This document shows positions 6,352 to 11,927 of a stretch of 22,605 nt of DNA, in pieces. Source of the stretch: Candidatus Moraniibacteriota bacterium (GTDB lineage Bacteria > Patescibacteriota > Minisyncoccia > Moranbacterales > UBA11712). Where the stretch lies: the NCBI GenBank assembly GCA_003157295.1, contig PMJF01000036.1, positions 1-22,605 on the forward strand. Direction: 5' to 3'. Below the pieces are notes generated by a model, which ran no database searches, was not told the origin of the DNA, and saw nothing but the letters and a program-made list of their open reading frames with translations. The position numbers and the translations under genes are program-made. Positions within the stretch are counted from its first letter, which is position 1. Each line of letters opens with the position of its first letter.

Positions 6352-6510
6352 TCACTGCACGGCCTGTTCGTGCTGGATCATTTCTACGCCCTCTGGCTGA
6401 TTCTTCGGACACTTGAAAGGAACTACTCCATACTTGCAGCCCCTTCCCAAAGCCGCGTTGTCTTCGCAGCCAGCACATTCCATCCGCGGATCCTGATTTA
6501 CTTTGTCCAT
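6352..6510 (-). CDS. small Cys-rich protein, 52 aa
   Basis: Not recognised. The 52-residue soluble peptide has CAGC, then a single Cys in GRGCKYG and another in FKCPK, a spacing that could bind one metal ion, probably zinc. The C-terminus is Glu/Gln-rich. The ATG at 6510 was chosen because AAGGAG lies 7 bases upstream; 11 more in-frame codons upstream have no ribosome site. It follows the 90-aa Cys-rich gene by 26 bases and is probably co-transcribed with it under the Leu/Val leader. TGA is the stop, which argues against a recoded TGA. Confidence 0.68.
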   Translation of the reverse strand: MDKVNQDPRMECAGCEDNAALGRGCKYGVVPFKCPKNQPEGVEMIQHEQAVQ

Positions 6511-6536
6511 AGCGCCACTCCTTTGCCGCAGTTTGG

Positions 6537-6809
6537 TTAGCAAGTTTTTATTTCATGCGACCCGGAACAGATGAATCTTTGGGCGATCTTCCGATAAAAC
6601 TTATAACTCTCCTTCCAACAACGGAATCCGCAGAAGCAACTGTACTCATTCCTCCCGCTTTTTTCATTCTCTATAAGCAAAAGATCCCTTTGCTCCCCCC
6701 TGGCGATACAGCGGGGACAAACTACCTCAAGCTCAATTCTGAAGCCTCCGCACTTGCAAGGCTTGAGAAAAGTTTGGCAAAGAACCGGTCTTATTCCAAC
6801 TTGTACCAT
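6537..6809 (-). CDS. Cys-rich putative zinc-ribbon protein, 90 aa
   Basis: Ten Cys in 90 residues: KPCKCGG (18-20), VCPRC (31-34), SCFCGFRC (58-64) and three more near the ends. The paired CxC and CxxC elements fit one or two zinc ribbons. The region after 60 is Lys/Tyr/Phe-rich and could contact nucleic acid; that is inference. No known family is recognised. The ATG at 6809 has AGGGGAGGG 8 bases upstream, directly after the leader terminator. It is the first structural gene of the Leu/Val-leader unit and is followed by another Cys-rich gene, which suggests a joint role. Confidence 0.7.
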   Translation of the reverse strand: MVQVGIRPVLCQTFLKPCKCGGFRIELEVVCPRCIARGEQRDLLLIENEKSGRNEYSCFCGFRCWKESYKFYRKIAQRFICSGSHEIKTC

Positions 6810-6831
6810 GCAGGCATCCCTCCCCTAAAAT

Positions 6832-6859
6832 AAAAAACTCGGCGATGTTTTTCGCCGGG
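6832..6859 (-). terminator. attenuator terminator of the Leu/Val leader
   Basis: CGGCGA/TCGCCG stem with a 6-base loop (6840-6857), followed on the minus strand by AGTTTTTTATTTT. The sequence GCGAAAAAC (6847-6855), covering 5' arm and loop, is perfectly complementary to GTTTTTCGC (6925-6933) inside the leader ORF. Confidence 0.85.
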
Positions 6860-6892
6860 CGGAGGATTCCATAAGAAATTATTTATTTGAAG

Positions 6893-7006
6893 TTAGTTGG
6901 TGATCTTATCAAATACTCGGCTTAGCGAAAAACTGGCTCCCACTAGGAGGAGAGTAAACACCAGCACCAGCTGGATCATCATGTTTTTCGTTAAGCTTAT
7001 TTCCAT
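6893..7006 (-). CDS. Leu/Val-rich leader peptide, 37 aa
   Basis: ATG at 7006, TAA at 6893-6895; transcript start expected 3-4 bases upstream, no Shine-Dalgarno site. Residues 9-24 (MMIQLVLVFTLLLVGA) have five Leu, three Val and one Ile. This run lies between region 1 (GCTTAACGAAAAAC, codons 4-8, 6983-6996) and region 2 (GTTTTTCGCTAAGC, codons 25-29, 6920-6933), which pair at 13 of 14 positions. Region 2 can instead pair with the terminator arm. Slow decoding of Leu/Val codons would free region 2 and allow readthrough into the Cys-rich genes. The hydrophobic core could also form one membrane helix, so a small membrane peptide or toxin is the main alternative. Confidence 0.75.
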   Translation of the reverse strand: MEISLTKNMMIQLVLVFTLLLVGASFSLSRVFDKITN

Positions 7007-7016
7007 AACAGTTACT

Positions 7017-7045
7017 AATATAGTTTACTTGCCAATCCTCGTCAA
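7017..7045 (-). promoter_or_regulatory. promoter of the Leu/Val leader unit
   Basis: -35 TTGACG (7040-7045, overlapping the ROK gene stop codon), 17-base spacer, -10 TATATT (7017-7022). The start expected at about 7010 is 3-4 bases before the leader ATG. Confidence 0.78.
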
Positions 7046-7971
7046 GGGCGATTGTGGAAAACTGAGGCCGCCGCTCCCAAAAGCGGGGAACTCTCTCCCA
7101 AGGCAGTTATTTCTATTTTTGGCCATCGCAAAAATTTATCTATATATTTTTCCCCATATTTAAGAAAAATTTCACTATTATTCAGCGCCACCGCTCCGCC
7201 TAATATAACGACCTCTGGGTCATAGGCGGCGATTACATTCGAAATACCCCGCCCGTTAATCTTCCCTAGCTTTTCCATAAACATGAGGGCAGTCTTATCT
7301 TTCTTCCGCGCCAAGTCAAAAATATCGGCAGCCGTGGATATTGAATGTTTATTTTTGTTCCATGCTCTAAAAAATTTCGCGATATTATTTCCGGAAGCAT
7401 ACGCTTCCCAATGCCCGCGGCCTTTTCCGCAAGTGCAAGGCAGATTATATTCCGTATCGACTATCATATGCCCAATTTCTGCCGCATTTCCATCTTTTCC
7501 CAACAGCAAATTTCCATTGACGATCGCTCCCCCGCCAATGCCTGACGAAATAGTGATATAAACCAAATTGCTAAATTTCTTTCCCTCCCCGAAATATTTT
7601 TCTCCCAGCGCTCCTGCGTTGCAATCATTCAGAAAAAAGACGGGCAGTCCAAATGTTTTTCTGAGTGGCTCTACGATCGGAATAAATTTATACTTAATAT
7701 TCGGCGTATTCACAATAGCGCCTTTTTTCATGTCGATCGGACCGACTGCGCTCACGCCGATCCCTTTGAATTTCCTTGGGCTATTTTTCACAATTAGCTT
7801 TTTGATATCGCCGATCACTTGTGCCACAATAATATTTCCGCTCTTTCCTGTTTGAATAGTTTTCGTAACATTTTTTGCGATAATTTTCCCATCCTGATCA
7901 ATAATTGCCGTCCGTATGTTCGTCCCGCCAATATCGACCGCGATCGCCAAATTTTTTGCCTTTTTTGCCAT
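7042..7971 (-). CDS. ROK family sugar kinase (glucokinase-like)
   Basis: 309 residues. ATP-dependent sugar kinase, probably for glucose or an amino sugar, in the cytoplasm. The phosphate loop is AVDIGGTN (11-18), the catalytic Asp is D116 in LNDCNAG, and SSGIGGGAIVNG (142-153) is the second ATP element. The ROK zinc motif is H168 in EIGHM and CTCGKGRGHWEAYASG (179-194), where the usual third Cys is His187, a variant that still supplies a metal ligand. It lacks the N-terminal helix-turn-helix of ROK repressors, so it is an enzyme. The ATG at 7971 starts the domain directly; no Shine-Dalgarno site is seen. A 13-base palindrome lies just upstream. Exact sugar not readable. Confidence 0.88.
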   Translation of the reverse strand: MAKKAKNLAIAVDIGGTNIRTAIIDQDGKIIAKNVTKTIQTGKSGNIIVAQVIGDIKKLIVKNSPRKFKGIGVSAVGPIDMKKGAIVNTPNIKYKFIPIVEPLRKTFGLPVFFLNDCNAGALGEKYFGEGKKFSNLVYITISSGIGGGAIVNGNLLLGKDGNAAEIGHMIVDTEYNLPCTCGKGRGHWEAYASGNNIAKFFRAWNKNKHSISTAADIFDLARKKDKTALMFMEKLGKINGRGISNVIAAYDPEVVILGGAVALNNSEIFLKYGEKYIDKFLRWPKIEITALGESSPLLGAAASVFHNRP

Positions 7972-7991
7972 ATAATTGAATTTATCTAGCT

Positions 7992-8004
7992 GTAAACAGT
8001 TTAC
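7992..8004. promoter_or_regulatory. palindrome upstream of the ROK kinase (possible operator)
   Basis: GTAAACAGTTTAC is a perfect 6+1+6 dyad, 21 bases upstream of the ROK ATG and in the expected promoter zone. Size and place fit a repressor site. No regulator is encoded nearby. Confidence 0.4.
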
Positions 8005-8008
8005 CATA

Positions 8009-8050
8009 AAAAGAAAAGTCCTCCCAAGGTCGACTGACCCGGGAGGACTC
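8009..8050 (-). terminator. terminator of the three-gene orphan operon
   Basis: A 9-bp perfect stem AGTCCTCCC/GGGAGGACT (8017-8025 with 8041-8049), followed on the minus strand by TTTTCTTTTT. It separates the three-gene operon from the ROK gene. Confidence 0.88.
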
Positions 8051-8104
8051 TGCGAAATTTTTTTGCGCGCGTTGGCACATTACCTACCTGTCGATAGGTC
8101 GAAG

Positions 8105-8266
8105 TTATTTTTTAACCACGATATGGACGTGATCACCACGATCCTGGATTTCTATCACCGTGTTTTCTAAGGTTGCGTTTATTCCTGCGTCACACGCGCC
8201 AAAACCCAGCGCAACAGCAGCCTTTTTACCCTGAATCCTTTGCTCAACGATCTTAGCATCAGTCAC
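8105..8266 (-). CDS. hypothetical protein, 53 aa, GTG start
   Basis: An open frame of 53 codons with GTG at 8266 and TAA at 8105-8107. AGGAG lies 8 bases upstream, which fixes the GTG start. The protein is soluble. A central Gly/Ala stretch with one Cys (AAVALGFGACDAGIN) is followed by a beta-rich C-terminus (NTVIEIQDRGDHVHIVVKK). Not recognised. It is the last gene of the three-gene unit led by the aromatic leader, 17 bases after the 142-aa gene and just before the terminator. Regular codon use and the ribosome site make it a convincing gene despite its size. Confidence 0.68.
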   Translation of the reverse strand: MTDAKIVEQRIQGKKAAVALGFGACDAGINATLENTVIEIQDRGDHVHIVVKK

Positions 8267-8283
8267 CTTTCAGCTCCTCTCAT

Positions 8284-8712
8284 TTAGGCTATTTTCCTTT
8301 CAGCAAGATCCAGAATTTCAGCAATTTCTTTCAGTTGAGAATTTATTTTGCTTTTTTCCGCAGCCATTTTGATGCAATGCATGATTGCATCCACTGACAA
8401 TTCCGTGGCCACCGCCAGCACCTTTTCCGCAATTAACCTGATCAGAAAAGACATTTTCGGAGAATGGTTCAGCATAACGCTTAGCATCTCCACGAAATAT
8501 TGTTCCTTTCCTTCGATCAAAAAGATGAGAAATATTCTCCTGTCGCCAGAATCATCTTGCGAAAATTCGCCTCTTCTGACCCGCTCCATAAGGTATTCGC
8601 AAAAATTCATGGGGCTTTTTCGGGCCAAAATTCGAAGACTGTGGGCTGCGCTGGCAAATGTTTCTTTGCGCGCTACGGCTCCAGACAAACACCTTATTTG
8701 CTTTCCCAGCAT
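8284..8712 (-). CDS. hypothetical helical protein, 142 aa
   Basis: Not recognised. Almost wholly alpha-helical: basic N-terminus (LGKQIRCLSGAVARKETFAS), then repeated amphipathic helices (FCEYLMERVRRGEF, RRIFLIFLIEGKEQYFVEML, SFLIRLIAEKVLAVATEL, IMHCIKMAAEKSKI, LKEIAEILDLAERKIA). The pattern could be a small helical-repeat fold of HEAT or TPR type, but no repeat signature is clear. No membrane segment. The ATG at 8712 has AAGGGGTG 7 bases upstream. It lies 59 bases after the 68-aa gene and 17 bases before the 53-aa gene, in one operon under the aromatic leader. Confidence 0.7.
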   Translation of the reverse strand: MLGKQIRCLSGAVARKETFASAAHSLRILARKSPMNFCEYLMERVRRGEFSQDDSGDRRIFLIFLIEGKEQYFVEMLSVMLNHSPKMSFLIRLIAEKVLAVATELSVDAIMHCIKMAAEKSKINSQLKEIAEILDLAERKIA

Positions 8713-8771
8713 CTTTTTTCACCCCTTTTCTGCCGATGAGAACAGATTGATTACGATCCAGACGCAATGCA

Positions 8772-8978
8772 TTAGCCTAAAATTCGGGATTTTAGCAAAG
8801 TGCAACATACTGATACTGCCTTTGCGTAAATCGGGCTTATTTGCTTCATCCGCCTTTTAGTTTTCAGGGCTTTCTTAGCCCTTTCCAGTAAATCCTGATT
8901 TCCACCCTTAAGGCAGGAAGCAATGATAAATTGCAGATTTACTTCGGGATGACGACCCAATCCTTTTTCAACGAACAT
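8772..8978 (-). CDS. hypothetical protein, 68 aa
   Basis: Not recognised. A helical, basic protein: GRHPEVNLQFIIASCLKGG looks like a helix-loop unit, followed by LLERAKKALKTKRRMKQIS and a C-terminal Cys pair (SVCCTLLK). The ATG at 8978 was chosen for the AGGTG site 4 bases upstream (GCGAGGTGATT); the frame is open another 17 codons upstream with no such site. It is the first structural gene after the aromatic leader attenuator and starts the operon with the 142- and 53-aa genes. HPEVNL and LLERAKKAL resemble TPR-type helices, but one unit alone is not enough to call it. Confidence 0.65.
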   Translation of the reverse strand: MFVEKGLGRHPEVNLQFIIASCLKGGNQDLLERAKKALKTKRRMKQISPIYAKAVSVCCTLLKSRILG

Positions 8979-9051
8979 AATCACCTCGCTTATTTTTTCG
9001 AATTTTCGAAAATAAAGTGCTATTAACAACTTTGATGTCTTCGCTCGCTCT

Positions 9052-9075
9052 GAAATTAAAACAAGTTTTAATTTC
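9052..9075. repeat. AT-rich perfect palindrome between CGCTCG-rich arms
   Basis: GAAATTAAAAC and GTTTTAATTTC form an 11-bp perfect inverted repeat with two bases between. It is flanked by TTCGCTCGCTCT on the left and TCTCGCTTCGCTCG on the right. It lies in the 5' region of the three-gene operon, between attenuator and first gene. No T-run, so not a terminator. Confidence 0.5.
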
Positions 9076-9094
9076 TCTCGCTTCGCTCGACAAT

Positions 9095-9119
9095 AAAAAA
9101 CCGCGCCTTTGAGGCCGGT
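9095..9119 (-). terminator. attenuator terminator of the aromatic leader
   Basis: On the minus strand CCG-GCCT-CAA-AGGC-(G)-CGG (9101-9118, one bulge) is followed by TTTTTTATTG. The segment 9113-9129, covering the 5' arm, can pair over 16 bases (one bulge) with 9174-9189 in the leader ORF. Confidence 0.82.
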
Positions 9120-9149
9120 CTTTGGTTTGCTTATAATTTCTTGAGTAAT

Positions 9150-9251
9150 TTATCTTTTTGTCAAAATTCTACTCAAACCAAAACCGACCTGGCGCGTAAA
9201 CCAGAAAAAATAATAGCTGGAAGAAAAAGTTTTGGTTTGGTTAGCTTTCAT
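9150..9251 (-). CDS. aromatic-rich leader peptide, 33 aa
   Basis: ATG at 9251, TAA at 9150-9152; the expected transcript start is about 3 bases upstream and there is no Shine-Dalgarno site. Residues 9-18 read FSSSYYFFWF: four Phe, two Tyr, one Trp, three Ser. These codons lie exactly between region 1 (CAAACCAAAAC, 9229-9239) and region 2 (GGTCGGTTTTGGTTTG, 9174-9189). Regions 1 and 2 pair over 11 perfect bases; region 2 instead pairs with CAAACCAAAGACCGGCC (9113-9129) over 16. A ribosome stalled on aromatic codons would block 1:2 and favour the antiterminator; a ribosome at the stop codon or no ribosome would allow termination. It precedes the three-gene orphan operon. No stable product is expected. 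Confidence 0.82.
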   Translation of the reverse strand: MKANQTKTFSSSYYFFWFTRQVGFGLSRILTKR

Positions 9252-9260
9252 TACTTTTGT

Positions 9261-9288
9261 ATTTTAGCATCCAGATTTTTTTTGTCAA
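9261..9288 (-). promoter_or_regulatory. promoter of the aromatic leader unit
   Basis: -35 TTGACA (9283-9288), 16-base spacer, -10 TAAAAT (9261-9266). The expected start at about 9254 is 3 bases before the leader ATG. Confidence 0.82.
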
Positions 9289-9299
9289 GAATGTTTTCA

Positions 9300-9396
9300 G
9301 TCGCGTTTCAAAAAGTCCCAGCTTCGCATTCTAAGACACTTTGAAATGCGACGGGGCGAAATTTTTCATTCTCGATGGCCCCGTCAAGCATCGAGA
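9300..9396. other. nested and mutually exclusive hairpins after the 118-aa gene
   Basis: Three stems overlap. GTCGCGTTTCAAA (9300-9312) pairs with TTTGAAATGCGAC (9340-9352), 13 bp with one wobble. GACGGGGC (9350-9357) pairs with GCCCCGTC (9378-9385). TCTCGATG (9370-9377) pairs with CATCGAGA (9389-9396). The last two exclude each other. A further TCGCATT/AATGCGA pairing competes with the first. No T-run follows, so this is not a plain terminator; it could be a structured 3' UTR of the minus-strand gene. Confidence 0.55.
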
Positions 9397-9753
9397 TTAT
9401 TTGGCGGCAAGTTTGGCCAGAATAGCTTTCTCAAGCTCTCCGGCCTCTCTCAGCGCGTCCTGAAGCTCTTCATTTACTAAGAGCTGATCAGGTTTTTTGC
9501 GCCGCCGAGTAGAGAGTGGCAGATCCTTGAAGAGACCGATTTTCCTGCATGCCTCCTGGAAGCCCTGTACCCGCTGATCCGTTACTCCCCTCCTCCGGAG
9601 CTCTTTTGCAGCTGCCAAGGCCTCATCGTTGGGAAAATGAAGCCTTTTTTCACCCTGAACCATACAACCACTCCTCAGGGTTTCAATAAGCGCCTCGCCA
9701 CTTTTTTGGCTTAAAGGAGCATCTTTCTCGCGATTGGGTCGCAAGCCTGCCAT
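9397..9753 (-). CDS. hypothetical protein, 118 aa
   Basis: Not recognised. A basic, soluble, helical protein with a Lys/Arg-rich centre (ELRRRGVTDQRVQGF, LSTRRRKKPDQLLVN) and an acidic-helical C-terminus (EELQDALREAGELEKAILA). RRGVTDQRVQGFQEACRKIG resembles a helix-turn-helix-like stretch, so nucleic-acid binding is possible; that is inference only. The ATG at 9753 has AAGGGGGG 7 bases upstream. It has its own promoter, divergent from the M24 peptidase, and a structured region directly after its stop codon. Base composition is visibly GC-richer than in the neighbouring conserved genes. Confidence 0.7.
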   Translation of the reverse strand: MAGLRPNREKDAPLSQKSGEALIETLRSGCMVQGEKRLHFPNDEALAAAKELRRRGVTDQRVQGFQEACRKIGLFKDLPLSTRRRKKPDQLLVNEELQDALREAGELEKAILAKLAAK

Positions 9754-9809
9754 ACTAGTGCCCCCCTTAGACTTTTGATCTGATTTTGGTAATATTCTTT
9801 GAAAAATAA

Positions 9810-9838
9810 ATTATCAATCATTTATTTATATATGTCAA
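9810..9838 (-). promoter_or_regulatory. promoter of the 118-aa gene
   Basis: -35 TTGACA (9833-9838), 17-base spacer, -10 GATAAT (9810-9815). This gives a 5' UTR of about 50 bases ending in the AAGGGGGG ribosome site. No leader ORF or terminator lies in between, unlike the four attenuated units. Confidence 0.72.
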
Positions 9839-9875
9839 ATATCCCCATCATGAGTTCAACAAGAAAGTGCAACAC

Positions 9876-9896
9876 CTAATACAATATTAGTTGTAT
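9876..9896. promoter_or_regulatory. overlapping dyads in the divergent intergenic region
   Basis: CTAATA-CAA-TATTAG (9876-9890) and ATACAA-TATTAG-TTGTAT (9879-9896) are two overlapping perfect inverted repeats. They lie between the promoters of the 118-aa gene and the M24 peptidase. Possible operator; no regulator known. Confidence 0.35.
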
Positions 9897-9902
9897 GATA
9901 AC

Positions 9903-9932
9903 TTGATTAAATTGTGATATCATTGGTAATGT
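9903..9932 (+). promoter_or_regulatory. promoter of the M24 peptidase
   Basis: TTGATT (9903-9908), 18-base spacer, extended -10 TGGTAATGT (hexamer 9927-9932). The expected start falls at about 9939, on an ATG that opens an out-of-frame 10-codon ORF overlapping the peptidase start. Confidence 0.55.
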
Positions 9933-9955
9933 TAACACATGAATATTATAAATTT

Positions 9956-11092
9956 ATGGCTACTAAATTAATTTTCGCTTCCACTCTCGACTCCGATATG
10001 CGCTACGCGGTGAAAACAAAGATCACCAGCTCTTTTTTCTATCTGGAGATTGGAAAATCCTCCAAAGACGGATCCGCCGCGGGCGGAAAATACGCTCTAC
10101 TCGACAGAGTTGATCTGGGAATTATTCCGAAAAAAGCAAAAATTATCTCTGTGCCGCTCAATCCCCTTTCGGTGGAAGCAAAAAAATTGAAATTCAAAAC
10201 ATCCGATCGCAACAAGCTTGCCTATTATATCCTCAAAAAATACGGCTTAATGGGGAAAACTGTCGAAGTGCCGATCCACTTCCCGCTGGATATGGCTGAT
10301 TTTTTGCGTAAGTATGGCGCAAAACTCATTCCCACTTTCCCTTTATTTCCAGGAAGAGCGGTGAAGAAGAAAGAAGAAATTGGCTATATCAAAGAAAGCC
10401 TAGCCCATACAAAGTTAGTTTTTCAAACAATTGAGAATATTCTCCAGAAATCAAAAATCAGAGGAAACAGCATTTTTTTCAAAAAAAAAGTTCTTACCAG
10501 CGAATTTCTGAAGCAAGTTGCGGAAAAAACACTTTTCGAGAGAGGGATGTTTGATGTTCTAGGTATGATAATTTCTTCCGGCGCGCAATCGACTGTTCCA
10601 CACCATGCAGGCAGCGGCCCGATTCTCCCTCACCAGCCGATCGTCTGTGATATTTTCCCGCGCCACCGAAAAAACGGATATTTTGCCGATATGACCCGGA
10701 CATACGTCAAAGGCAAACCTTCACTTGAAATTCAAAAAATGTATAATGCTGTTCTCAAAGCGCAAAACGCGGTGATGAAAAAAATCTCTGCAGGAATTTC
10801 TGCGAAAGAAGTTTGCAACGTTGCCGCGGAGGTAATATTAAAAAATGGATATCATGTCGGAGATACTGGTTTCATCCACGGCCTCGGACACGGCGTGGGG
10901 CTCGACATCCACGAAAAACCCAGTCTCAAGCCCGGATCGGTTGATATTTTGGAAGTGGGAAATATTGTCACTGTTGAGCCGGGATTATATTATCCGAGAG
11001 TTGGAGGCATTAGACTTGAAGATATGGTTCTCGTCACCAAAAACGGCTGCCAAAATCTTACAAAATATTCAAAAAAATTAATTATCACTTAA
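9956..11092 (+). CDS. M24 family metallopeptidase (Xaa-Pro aminopeptidase-like)
   Basis: 378 residues. Cytosolic dinuclear-metal aminopeptidase or prolidase that removes N-terminal residues before Pro; it probably recycles peptides. A creatinase-type N-terminal domain (1-130) precedes the pita-bread domain, where all five metal ligands are present: D232 (VCDIF), D245 (ADMTRT), H312 ([12 protein letters not shown]), E341 (VEPGLYY) and E355 (IRLEDMV). The ATG at 9956 starts the domain cleanly; the frame runs 14 codons further, but those overlap the promoter. No Shine-Dalgarno site. It is the only complete gene on the plus strand here, divergent from the 118-aa orphan. Confidence 0.9.
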   Translation: MATKLIFASTLDSDMRYAVKTKITSSFFYLEIGKSSKDGSAAGGKYALLDRVDLGIIPKKAKIISVPLNPLSVEAKKLKFKTSDRNKLAYYILKKYGLMGKTVEVPIHFPLDMADFLRKYGAKLIPTFPLFPGRAVKKKEEIGYIKESLAHTKLVFQTIENILQKSKIRGNSIFFKKKVLTSEFLKQVAEKTLFERGMFDVLGMIISSGAQSTVPHHAGSGPILPHQPIVCDIFPRHRKNGYFADMTRTYVKGKPSLEIQKMYNAVLKAQNAVMKKISAGISAKEVCNVAAEVILKNGYHVGDTGFIHGLGHGVGLDIHEKPSLKPGSVDILEVGNIVTVEPGLYYPRVGGIRLEDMVLVTKNGCQNLTKYSKKLIIT

Positions 11093-11123
11093 AATAAAAA
11101 GCCGAGATCCTCCAGTCCCGGCT
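11091..11123 (-). terminator. terminator of the 221-aa orphan gene
   Basis: AGCCGGGA/TCTCGGCT stem (8 bp, one wobble on the minus strand; 11100-11107 with 11116-11123), followed on that strand by TTTTTATTTT. It lies in the convergent gap between the M24 gene and the 221-aa gene. Confidence 0.75.
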
Positions 11124-11150
11124 CAAACGCAATAAATTTTGTGGCTCCGC

Positions 11151-11816
11151 CTAATCGTTCTCAGAAGGAGCTATTCTTCCGACTGTTTCCCCTAAGAGAT
11201 ACGTCCCCTTGAGGATCAGTGGCGAGTGGTCAGGAGCTTCGATGATTCCAGAAGCCAGAGTGAACACTCCGGGAAAACGGAGAAGGCGCGCACGCCAGAT
11301 TTCCCCCGTCAAGAAGTGCCGTGATCGGGAAACCCTGAGCTTGGTGACCTTGCTATGGGTGCCCTCCTCATAAAATATTTCCGGCCACTCCTCCGTCGTT
11401 CTGATGGCAATCGCCTCTCCTGTTGAGGGCGCAATCCACAGCGCTTGCACGTCTCCTTGGCGCTGGGATCTCTTGCCTAGAAGGCGTTCAAAGTGCTTGA
11501 TGTGAACGGGCTTGAGAAAGGCGTTCAGTCCGTCCTCTCCCCACTCCGCATTAGCTTGCAGAGCGCCCAGCTCCAGTTGATTCAGGAAAAGATTTTGCTC
11601 GTCCTGACCGAAAAAGAAGCAGAGCTCTTGTCCCCCCATCACTGTGAACAGGAGATACTTGCGCCCACCCTCAAGCGGGAACAGCCTGTTTTCAGGATGA
11701 AGAGGCAGAAAAATTTCCACTCCGCTCCGACAGGGAAATCTTCGACCGACAGGAACGATCTCCTGCCAAGACAGTCGTGCCATTCCCGCCTCTGCCGGCA
11801 AGTCTAAACCTGCCAT
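11151..11816 (-). CDS. hypothetical protein, 221 aa
   Basis: Not recognised. A soluble, mostly beta protein with many aromatic and hydrophobic strands: GRKYLLFTVMGGQELCFFFG (about 52-71), LGALQANAEWGEDGLNAFLK, GDVQALWIAPSTGEAIAIRT (about 120-140) and HFLTGEIWRARLLRFPGVFTL. No membrane segment or catalytic motif is evident. The ATG at 11816 has GGGAGGT five bases upstream. It is a single-gene unit between the fhs terminator and its own. It is GC-richer than fhs and the M24 gene, and it is the longest orphan in the window, so transfer from another genome is possible. Confidence 0.72.
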   Translation of the reverse strand: MAGLDLPAEAGMARLSWQEIVPVGRRFPCRSGVEIFLPLHPENRLFPLEGGRKYLLFTVMGGQELCFFFGQDEQNLFLNQLELGALQANAEWGEDGLNAFLKPVHIKHFERLLGKRSQRQGDVQALWIAPSTGEAIAIRTTEEWPEIFYEEGTHSKVTKLRVSRSRHFLTGEIWRARLLRFPGVFTLASGIIEAPDHSPLILKGTYLLGETVGRIAPSEND

Positions 11817-11835
11817 CGTTTACCTCCCGTAACGT

Positions 11836-11868
11836 AATAAAAATGCTTTAAGAAAAGCTTAAAGCATT
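11836..11868 (-). terminator. terminator after fhs
   Basis: An 11-bp perfect stem AATGCTTTAAG/CTTAAAGCATT (11842-11868, 5-base loop), followed on the minus strand by TTTTTATT. It lies 60 bases after the fhs stop codon and 20 bases before the start of the next gene, so it could also modulate that gene. Confidence 0.8.
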
Positions 11869-11927
11869 GTTTATCATTTAGCAAGTGCACACCCGCCAAA
11901 CAAATCCAAATTCTCAAATATTTTTTC

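Noticed and set aside
5449..9251. T-box riboswitches as explanation for the terminator-led units
   Set aside because: No AGGGTGGNACCGCG antiterminator bulge and no specifier-loop stem were found; the leader ORFs with codon runs and 2:3 pairing explain the layout better.
6064..9251. Leader ORFs as a family of secreted peptides or type I toxins (shared FSLSKVF-like ends)
   Set aside because: The shared part coincides with RNA region 2, which must complement region 1 and the terminator arm; codon sets and the rest of the peptides differ. It remains a minor alternative for the hydrophobic 37-aa peptide.
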